Made by a program: the position numbers and the translations under genes
Shown: piece after piece, positions 58,281 to 64,000 of the stretch
Layout: the number at the start of each line of letters is the position of its first letter
How positions within the stretch are numbered: position 1 is the first letter of the stretch
The notes under the pieces: generated by a model
Told to the model about the DNA's origin: nothing
What the model saw: only the letters and a program-made list of their open reading frames with translations
The model's database searches: none
From: an uncultured Acidimicrobiales bacterium
GTDB lineage: Bacteria > Actinomycetota > Acidimicrobiia > Acidimicrobiales > SHLQ01
Length of the DNA: 64,000 nucleotides
Assembly (NCBI GenBank): GCA_938041035.1
Contig: CALHYX010000034.1
Location: 1 to 64,000, forward strand
Direction: 5' to 3'

Positions 58281-59591
58281 ATGGGTAACGTCGGCCCGGT
58301 GACCGATCCACCCGCCGCCGACCGTCCCCTACCCGACGTCGATCTCGACGCGCTCGTGAAGACGGCGCACGACGGCTATCGCGCGGCGCACCCCGAGAGC
58401 GCCCGGGCGGACCGGCGAGCACGCCGGGTTCTGCCCGGCGGAAACACCCGGTCGGTGCTGGACTTCGCTCCGTTTCCCTTTCGGGTGCGGAGCGCTTCCG
58501 GCGTCGAACTGCACACCATCGATGGGCATCGCCTGATCGACTTCTGCGGGAACTACACCGCCGGACTCCTCGGCCATTCACCCGACCTGGTGAAGCGGGC
58601 GGTCATCGATGCCCTCGATTCCGGCTGGGCCCTCGGCGCCACCCACGAGCGCGAGATCGAACTGGCCGAACTCCTGTGTTCCCGATTCGCCTCGATGGAC
58701 CAGGTGCGGTTCACCAACTCGGGGACCGAGGCGAACCTCATGGCCATCGGCACGGCACTCCACGCGACCGGCCGATCGGGCGTCGGCGTTTTCGACCGTG
58801 CGTACCACGGTGGCGTCCTCTCGTTCGGGCCGGACCCCCGCGAGCGGCCCGCACCGATGAATGTGCCCCACCGCTTCATCCCGGCCGGCTTCGACGACGC
58901 CTCGAGCCTCGATGCCCTGTTCGCCGACGACGACCTCGGCTGCGTACTGGTCGAAGCCGTTCAGGGTTCGGGCGGATGCCGACCGGCATCACCGGAGTTC
59001 CTGCACGAACTACGTCGCCGCTGCACCGACGACGACGTCGTGCTCATCTTTGACGAAGTCATGACATCGCGACTCGCGCCCGGCGGGGCCCAGCAGATCT
59101 TCGGCATCGACGCCGACATGACCACGCTCGGCAAGTACTTCGGTGGAGGCATGACGTTTGGCGCGTTCGGCGGCACCGCCGAGCTGATGGGTCACTTCGA
59201 TGCCGAGCAGGGCGGCACCCTCACCCAGGCGGGCACCTTCAACAACAACGTGGTGTCGATGGCGGCAGCCGTCGCCACGCTGCGTCACGGCCTGCCCGAC
59301 GAGAAATTGGCGGCGGTGAACGCACGGGGTGAAAAGCTCCGGACCGAGCTCAACGCCGTCTTTGCCGCCGCCGACCTACCCCTCTGGACCACCGGCCTCG
59401 GATCGATGTTGAATGTGCACGCAGCCGACGACCGGCTGGTCGAGCTCGCATTCCACGCCGCGTTGGCCGACGGCATCTACATCGCTCGGCGCGGCTTCCT
59501 TGCCCTGTCGATGGCCATCACCGACGCCCACTGCGCCGACCTCACCGCCACCATCGAACGATGGACGGCGGCCCTCGCGGCGCGCGGGTAG
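58281..59591 (+). CDS. Class III PLP-dependent aminotransferase
   Basis: About 436 residues, class III fold (glutamate-1-semialdehyde aminomutase-like branch). Visible are FCGNYTAGLLGHSPDLVKRA, TNSGTEANLMAIGTAL with the phosphate site, FDRAYHGGVLSF, VLIFDEVMTSRLAPGG with the PLP Asp, and DMTTLGKYFGGGMTFGAFGG with the PLP lysine at about residue 285. No heme genes are near, so HemL function is unlikely. With xsc in the block, a taurine- or omega-amino acid:2-oxoglutarate aminotransferase is reasonable, but true taurine:pyruvate aminotransferases are a different branch. Start uncertain: ATG 58281 kept; GTG at 58248 abuts the previous stop and GTG at 58299 is possible. Confidence 0.82.
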   Translation: MGNVGPVTDPPAADRPLPDVDLDALVKTAHDGYRAAHPESARADRRARRVLPGGNTRSVLDFAPFPFRVRSASGVELHTIDGHRLIDFCGNYTAGLLGHSPDLVKRAVIDALDSGWALGATHEREIELAELLCSRFASMDQVRFTNSGTEANLMAIGTALHATGRSGVGVFDRAYHGGVLSFGPDPRERPAPMNVPHRFIPAGFDDASSLDALFADDDLGCVLVEAVQGSGGCRPASPEFLHELRRRCTDDDVVLIFDEVMTSRLAPGGAQQIFGIDADMTTLGKYFGGGMTFGAFGGTAELMGHFDAEQGGTLTQAGTFNNNVVSMAAAVATLRHGLPDEKLAAVNARGEKLRTELNAVFAAADLPLWTTGLGSMLNVHAADDRLVELAFHAALADGIYIARRGFLALSMAITDAHCADLTATIERWTAALAARG

Positions 59592-59635
59592 ATCTCCCCA
59601 TCGACGAACCGGCCCGCCACTGGTGGGATGGGGCC

Positions 59636-59992
59636 ATGAGCGACCTCCCCACCACGGCAACGCTTTACGAACCCGGATCGCTGTTCGCGCAGCCGGGGTA
59701 TGCGGGCTATCTCCCTCCACCGCATGCCTTTGCCCCGCCATCCCACCGGGAGCTGAACGCCTACGGTCTCGTGGCGTTTGTCGTGGCGCTCACCTCACTC
59801 ACCCTCTTTGGCCTGGCCAGCCCCATCGCAGTGCTCCTCGGGCATATCTCCCTGCACCAGCACCGGGTCGACCCCGGCCGCTACCACAGCCGAGGGCTCA
59901 CGATCGCCGCGCTGATGATCGCCTGGGTCCAACTGCTGGCGTGGATCGCGGTCATCGCGCTGGTGATCATCGCGTCGAACCCACCGAGTTAG
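59636..59992 (+). CDS. DUF4190-like small membrane protein
   Basis: 118 residues. A soluble Pro/Tyr-rich N-terminus (about 1-40) precedes two membrane helices (about 45-68, GLVAFVVALTSLTLFGLASP, and 91-115) separated by GHISLHQHRVDPGRYHSRGL, the loop typical of DUF4190. Function unknown; the family is frequent in actinobacteria. ATG at 59636 was chosen because the upstream extension overlaps the aminotransferase gene end. It ends before a strong GNRA-loop hairpin. Confidence 0.72.
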   Translation: MSDLPTTATLYEPGSLFAQPGYAGYLPPPHAFAPPSHRELNAYGLVAFVVALTSLTLFGLASPIAVLLGHISLHQHRVDPGRYHSRGLTIAALMIAWVQLLAWIAVIALVIIASNPPS

Positions 59993-60030
59993 ATCCGTAT
60001 CGAACGACACGACGAACCGGCGGCGGGCTG

Positions 60031-60060
60031 CCCTCGCTGTTGGGCGACCAACAGCGAGGG
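60031..60060 (+). terminator. Strong hairpin terminator with GCGA tetraloop
   Basis: CCCTCGCTGTTGG and CCAACAGCGAGGG form a perfect 13-bp stem closed by a GCGA (GNRA) tetraloop and followed by TTC. It lies 38 bases after the DUF4190-like gene and ends the 55479-59992 gene run. Confidence 0.8.
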
Positions 60061-60149
60061 TTCGGCCGGGGCGACGGCCACCGAGTGGCGGTCGCACCGG
60101 CCGGAGAATTCGGTCGACATCGCCAGGGCCGAGCGGCGAGGCTGGGGCG

Positions 60150-61184
60150 ATGGAACCTCACATTGCCGAGCTGAATGCGGCCGGCGATCCGGAGATGCAG
60201 ACCGCGCTCGCCGTCGCCCACGCCGACCAGCGCGAGCGCAACCCCGGCGACCAGCCCGAGACCATCGGCTCACTGGCGGCGGCGTTCTTCGCGAAGCCGT
60301 CGGACAGCAAGAGCGCCGTGCTCACCGCGACCATCGACGGTGAACCGGCCGGCTACGGTTTTGCCAGCACCCATTCCGCACCCGACGACGCGGAGCAGAT
60401 GGGCGAGATAGAAATCGTCGTCACGGCCGAACACCGACGAAAGGGCGTGGCCACCGCGCTCGCCGACCGGCTAATCGGCCGGTTGGACCACCTCGGCCAG
60501 ACCACGGTCGTCGGGTATCCCTGCGCGGAGCTGACCGCCGAGGCCGGGGTTGCGTTGTGTGCGCACTACGGCATGACGCGGCGCCAGGAGGAGCGTTGTT
60601 CGCGCGCCGTCGTCGCCGATATCGACCAGACGTTGATGGACCGATGGATCGCCGACGCAACGACCCATGCCGAGGGCTATCGCCTCGAGCAATGGGAAGG
60701 CGGTCCGCCGGAGCATCTGATGGATGCCTGGTGCATGGCCGCGGCGTCGATGGAGGACATCCCGCTCGACGGCGTCGAGTACAACCCCTACACCCGCGAT
60801 GCCGCCGGGCAGCGAGACACCGATGCCGCCCACCGCGACGCCGGTCGGCTCGTGTACCGGTCGCTGGTGCTGTCACCCACCGGCGAACCGGCGGGCATGA
60901 CGGTGCTGTTCGTGCATCGCGACACCACCCAACTGGGTCATCAGGGCGACACCGGCGTATTGACCGCGCACCGGGGTCACCGGCTCGGCCGGTGGCTGAA
61001 GGCGGCCAATCTGAAGATGGCCACCGAAGCGCACCCCGACCTGGCGATCCTCGAGACCTACAACGCGGCCACCAACCCCTGGATGCTCGACATCAATGTC
61101 GCCATGGGCTTCGCTCCCCACCTGCACTACGCCGCCTACCAGGCCCCGATCGCCACCATGCTCGCCGCCACCAAAACCACCTAG
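60150..61184 (+). CDS. Two-domain GNAT acetyltransferase
   Basis: 344 residues, tandem GCN5-related folds. The first half (about 40-150) has the acetyl-CoA loop EIEIVVTAEHRRKGVATALA. The second (about 170-340) has VLTAHRGHRLGRWLKAANLK with the partly kept R/Q-G-x-G/R-x-L pattern, ending NPWMLDINVAMGF. The layout resembles MshD-like and other actinobacterial double GNAT proteins; no mycothiol genes lie nearby, so the substrate is open. ATG 60150 follows GGGG closely. Monocistronic after a strong terminator. Confidence 0.8.
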   Translation: MEPHIAELNAAGDPEMQTALAVAHADQRERNPGDQPETIGSLAAAFFAKPSDSKSAVLTATIDGEPAGYGFASTHSAPDDAEQMGEIEIVVTAEHRRKGVATALADRLIGRLDHLGQTTVVGYPCAELTAEAGVALCAHYGMTRRQEERCSRAVVADIDQTLMDRWIADATTHAEGYRLEQWEGGPPEHLMDAWCMAAASMEDIPLDGVEYNPYTRDAAGQRDTDAAHRDAGRLVYRSLVLSPTGEPAGMTVLFVHRDTTQLGHQGDTGVLTAHRGHRLGRWLKAANLKMATEAHPDLAILETYNAATNPWMLDINVAMGFAPHLHYAAYQAPIATMLAATKTT

Positions 61185-61388
61185 CCACCCCCGGAAACAC
61201 GGCAACGTCACAGCGTCAGCCCACAGTCAGGATGCAGTACCCATACTGGAGCAAGCCGTCCTGGGACATCCGTCCGGGCCTGCACCTACCTCCGAGTCCC
61301 ACCTGCCTGCCGTGCCTACTCCTCCTCACCCCCGGAGTCCTGCCCCCGTTCCGACCCTCGGCGGTCGGGCGGCGGCTCGACCAGTCCG
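61185..61388. promoter_or_regulatory. Intergenic region upstream of two-component genes
   Basis: 204 bases without a gene. CACAGCGTCAG (61209-61219) and CACAGTCAG (61222-61230) form close direct repeats of the kind OmpR/PhoB-type regulators bind, so autoregulation by the adjacent response regulator is possible. No clear -10/-35 pair could be assigned. Confidence 0.35.
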
Positions 61389-62069
61389 ATGAAGGTGCTC
61401 TTGATCGAGGACGACAAGCGCATCGCCACGGTGACCAAACGCGGCCTTGAACTCGAAGGCTTCTCGGTTGACGTCGTCCTCGACGGCACCGATGGACTGC
61501 ATCAGGCGCAGGAGGGGACCTACGATGCGCTGATCGTCGACTTGATGCTTCCCGGGATGAACGGATTCAAGATCTGTTCCGCCCTGCGGGAAGCCGGCGA
61601 CTGGACCCCGATCCTTGTGCTCACGGCGAAGGACGGCGACTTCGACCAGACCGAGGCCCTCGACACCGGGGCCGATGACTATCTGACCAAGCCGTTCTCG
61701 TTCCCCGTGCTGGTGTCGAGAATGCGGGCGCTGCTCCGGCGCGGTGGCGGAAACGCCGCTCCTACACCGGTCTCCGCAGGGGATCTGCGGATGGATTCTC
61801 GCGCCCGTCGGGTCTGGAGAGGCGAAACCGAGCTCGAGTTGACCTCCCGCCAGTTCGACGTATTCGAGTTCTTCATGCGAAGGGCGGGCGAGGTACTCAG
61901 CAAGGACGAGATCCTGGCGGGAGTTTGGGAGTACGACTTCGACGGCGACCCGAACATCGTCGAGGTCTACGTCGGCCGAGTTCGTCGGGCGATCGACGCC
62001 CCGTTCGGTCGGCACGCGATCGAGACCGTCCGCGGTGCCGGCTACCGGCTCGACCCGGACGGAGGCTGA
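61389..62069 (+). CDS. OmpR/PhoB-type response regulator
   Basis: 226 residues. The receiver domain (1-120) has the acidic pocket IEDD (Glu7-Asp8-Asp9), phosphoacceptor Asp51 in ALIVDLMLPG, Thr in LTAKDG and Lys in LTKPFSF. The C-terminal winged helix (about 130-225) shows LELTSRQFDVFEFFMRRAGE, NIVEVYVGRVRRAID and IETVRGAGYRLD, typical of OmpR DNA-binding domains. The histidine kinase gene begins six bases after its stop, so the two form an operon. The signal is unknown. Confidence 0.92.
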   Translation: MKVLLIEDDKRIATVTKRGLELEGFSVDVVLDGTDGLHQAQEGTYDALIVDLMLPGMNGFKICSALREAGDWTPILVLTAKDGDFDQTEALDTGADDYLTKPFSFPVLVSRMRALLRRGGGNAAPTPVSAGDLRMDSRARRVWRGETELELTSRQFDVFEFFMRRAGEVLSKDEILAGVWEYDFDGDPNIVEVYVGRVRRAIDAPFGRHAIETVRGAGYRLDPDGG

Positions 62070-62075
62070 CCACCG

Positions 62076-63476
62076 ATGGGTTCTCTGCGGTTGCGCCTGA
62101 CCCTGCTCGCGACCGCACTCGTGCTGGGCGTCCTGATCGCCGGCGCATCGCTGCTCTACGGGCTGCAGCGGAGCCAACTCACCGACAGCGTCGATCGGTC
62201 GTTGACCGAGCGAGCGGATACGATCGCCGCCCTGTTCGGCGAGAGCGGTCTGCCCCCATCGTTTGGCGCCGACGACGAAGACCGGGCGGTTCAGGTCGTC
62301 GATGGCGCAGGTAACGTCGTCGCCGCGAGCAGAAATCTCCGGAATGCAGGCCCGATCGCAAACCTCGATGTCTCCCTCGGCGAACGCATCCGCACCACCG
62401 CTGCGCCAGCCGTTGGCGAAGACGACTTCCGGATACTGAGCCGAAGGATCACCACCGCCGAAGGTGGCTTTGTCCTCCACGTTGCCGAGAGCACCGATGA
62501 TCTGGAGGACAACAGCGAATCGCTCCTCGCCACGCTTGCGGCCGCGGTGCCGTTTCTCGCCGCGCTTCTCGCCGGACTGATCTGGTGGCTGGTGGGTCGC
62601 ACGCTGCGCCCGGTCGACACCATGCGGTCTGAAGTCGATGCCATCTCCGACACCCAAGTGGCCCACCAGCTCGTCCACCCGGGACGCAACGATGAGATCG
62701 GACGACTCGCCACCACCCTCAATCAGATGCTGCACCGCCTCCACCGTTCCAGCGAGCAGCAGCGACAGTTCGTTGCGGATGCGGCTCACGAACTGCGAAC
62801 CCCACTGACCCGTCTTCGCACCACGGTGGAGGTTGATATTGCCCAGCCCGACGCCGCCGACCCGGAACGCACCAACCGGGAGGTCCGAGCCGAAGTCCTG
62901 GAGCTCCAGCGCCTCATCGACGACCTGCTTCATCTGGCGAATAGCGACGACGGATCAGCCTCGGACTACCACGCCATGCTCGACCTCGATGATCTCGTGA
63001 TGGCCGAGATCCGGGAGCAACGTCGCGCCACCCCGCACGCGACCGTCGGCGCCGCCAACGTATCCGCCTGCGAGATCACCGGCGACGAGGCTCAGATCCG
63101 ACGGGCGTTCCGCAACCTGCTCACCAACGCCATTCGTCACGCGCACGCCCGGGTGGAGGTGACGCTCGAGCAGAACCCCAGCGGCGCTCGCCTCCTCGTC
63201 GACGACGATGGGCCAGGCGTCGATCCCGACCAGCGCGAAGCGGTGTTTGATCGCTTCACCCGACTCGACGAGGCCCGTAGCGTCGACCAGGGGGGTGCCG
63301 GACTCGGACTTGCCATCACCCGCGACATCGTCACCCGACACGGAGGCACCGTGCGCTGCGAGCCGTCCCCGCTGGGCGGCGCCCGGTTCGTGGCGACGTT
63401 CGGACACCCCGCCGACGGAGGGCCGGACGAACCCGATCCCCCGCCCGAAACGGGTCCGCTCAACCCGCGTTCATGA
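62076..63476 (+). CDS. Membrane sensor histidine kinase
   Basis: 466 residues. Membrane helices at about 8-29 and 151-175 flank an extracytoplasmic sensor of about 120 residues. HAMP at about 176-228 follows, then HisKA with phosphoacceptor His238 in VADAAHELRTPLTRLR. The ATPase domain has NLLTNAIRHAHA (N box), DDDGPGVDPDQREAVFDRFT (G1/F box) and GAGLGLAITRDIV (G2 box). It phosphorylates the response regulator encoded just upstream. Overall it resembles the MprB/TcrY group. Its 3' end overlaps the convergent hypothetical gene by 17 bases. Confidence 0.92.
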   Translation: MGSLRLRLTLLATALVLGVLIAGASLLYGLQRSQLTDSVDRSLTERADTIAALFGESGLPPSFGADDEDRAVQVVDGAGNVVAASRNLRNAGPIANLDVSLGERIRTTAAPAVGEDDFRILSRRITTAEGGFVLHVAESTDDLEDNSESLLATLAAAVPFLAALLAGLIWWLVGRTLRPVDTMRSEVDAISDTQVAHQLVHPGRNDEIGRLATTLNQMLHRLHRSSEQQRQFVADAAHELRTPLTRLRTTVEVDIAQPDAADPERTNREVRAEVLELQRLIDDLLHLANSDDGSASDYHAMLDLDDLVMAEIREQRRATPHATVGAANVSACEITGDEAQIRRAFRNLLTNAIRHAHARVEVTLEQNPSGARLLVDDDGPGVDPDQREAVFDRFTRLDEARSVDQGGAGLGLAITRDIVTRHGGTVRCEPSPLGGARFVATFGHPADGGPDEPDPPPETGPLNPRS

Positions 63477-64000
63477 CCTCTTCCTCGACCGCATCGGCCA
63501 CCGGTGCAACGTGGGTGTCGTCGCACGCCTCGGCGGCGACGGCGACAGCTCGTTCGTAACCCTGGAGTTCGGCCAGCAGGGCGGCTTCGTCCGCAGCCAG
63601 CTCGTCGATGCTCCGATCGCCGACCAGACCCATGAATCGCTCCGTTACCTCGTCCTGAGGATCGTCCGGATGATCGAAGGGCCCGAACCCGGCCGCCTGG
63701 ACGCAGTCGCGCCACTTGCCGATCGCTTCGACGACGCGCGGATCGTTGTCGACCTTCGCATCGACCGGATTCACGTACGACGGATCGAGCTCGGCGATCG
63801 AGAACACGGCGGCCACCGCTTCGGCCGAGCAGCCGTCGAGAGGAGAAAAGTCCTCCTCCTCGAGACCAATGGCAAAGGTCCATCCCGGATTCTCCCCCAG
63901 TAGGGCGAACAGATACGCCTGCCGATCGCCGTCGCTGAGTCCTTCGAGCAGCGACGCGTTCGTCGGCCCGAGCCCGACCGACACCGCCGGGGTGTCGGGA
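63460..64000 (-). CDS. Hypothetical acidic protein (5' end outside window)
   Basis: At least 180 residues. The frame stays open to the right edge of the window, so the true start probably lies outside; the GTG at 63984 is only an internal option. The visible part is acidic and helical with scattered single cysteines (DGCSAE, WRDCVQ, EACDDTH) and a WRDCVQAAGF segment, a pattern seen in secreted or lipid-anchored actinobacterial proteins with DCMxxxG-like repeats. No family assigned. Convergent with, and overlapping by 17 bases, the histidine kinase gene. Confidence 0.6.
   Translation of the reverse strand, partial: PDTPAVSVGLGPTNASLLEGLSDGDRQAYLFALLGENPGWTFAIGLEEEDFSPLDGCSAEAVAAVFSIAELDPSYVNPVDAKVDNDPRVVEAIGKWRDCVQAAGFGPFDHPDDPQDEVTERFMGLVGDRSIDELAADEAALLAELQGYERAVAVAAEACDDTHVAPVADAVEEEVMNAG

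Noticed and set aside
58281..59591. Glutamate-1-semialdehyde aminomutase (hemL)
   Set aside because: Same fold branch, but context is catabolic and no tetrapyrrole genes are near; kept as a general class III aminotransferase.

Overview
The window is high-GC DNA with many GTG and TTG starts and a secretome rich in FG-GAP, RTX, DUF1996, thrombospondin type 3 and proline-rich proteins. It also carries several very long SARP/BTAD-ATPase regulators, FHA proteins and a Ser/Thr kinase. This mix points to an actinobacterium, most likely of the class Acidimicrobiia (Ilumatobacter-like, aquatic). That placement is inferred from gene style; no rRNA or tRNA gene was seen.

Layout. 1-9323 (-) is one giant open frame for a cell-surface protein with dozens of FG-GAP-type repeats, running off the left edge. 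9.7-18.3 kb holds a serine hydrolase, a small basic protein, the first SARP-ATPase regulator, a membrane-inserted FAD oxidoreductase and an S4 RNA-binding protein. 18370-18891 (+) is a TlpA/thioredoxin-like lipoprotein whose first catalytic cysteine codon is TGA. A hairpin of bacterial SECIS type follows, so it reads as a selenoprotein. 18.9-24 kb has an RTX protein, a three-gene operon that starts with a pentapeptide-repeat protein, a 42-residue membrane peptide, a beta-propeller lipoprotein and a bactofilin-like membrane protein. 24-37.5 kb has the second and third SARP-ATPase regulators, a glycosyltransferase, a bactofilin-TM-HNH nuclease fusion, a thrombospondin/Fn3/CBM-like secreted protein, GtrA, a 17-residue Asn-Pro repeat peptide translationally coupled to an NlpC/P60-like protein, and an FHA regulator. 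37.7-46.3 kb has a secreted M28 peptidase, a GGDEF-EAL protein, a DUF1996-RTX protein, an FHA-HTH protein overlapping head to head with a Ser/Thr kinase, and a glutaredoxin-GNAT fusion. 46.3-50.4 kb has a double VOC protein, an alpha/beta hydrolase, a small membrane protein and a proline-rich FHA membrane protein.

50.4-59.6 kb looks like a C2-sulfonate/hydroxyacid catabolic block. It contains an enoyl-CoA hydratase, sulfoacetaldehyde acetyltransferase (Xsc), a divergent IclR regulator facing a phased repeat array, a hydroxyacid-oxoacid transhydrogenase-like Fe-alcohol dehydrogenase, a D-2-hydroxyglutarate dehydrogenase-like FAD/Fe-S protein and a class III aminotransferase. A plausible scheme is that the aminotransferase and/or the Fe-ADH make sulfoacetaldehyde, Xsc cleaves it to acetyl phosphate and sulfite, and the FAD/Fe-S enzyme reoxidises 2-hydroxyglutarate. 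The right end has a DUF4190-like protein, a GNAT protein, an OmpR-type two-component pair and a truncated hypothetical gene.

The most notable observations are the Sec-containing TlpA-like lipoprotein, the bactofilin-HNH fusion, the Asn-Pro micro-ORF, and the Xsc/transhydrogenase/D2HGDH gene set.
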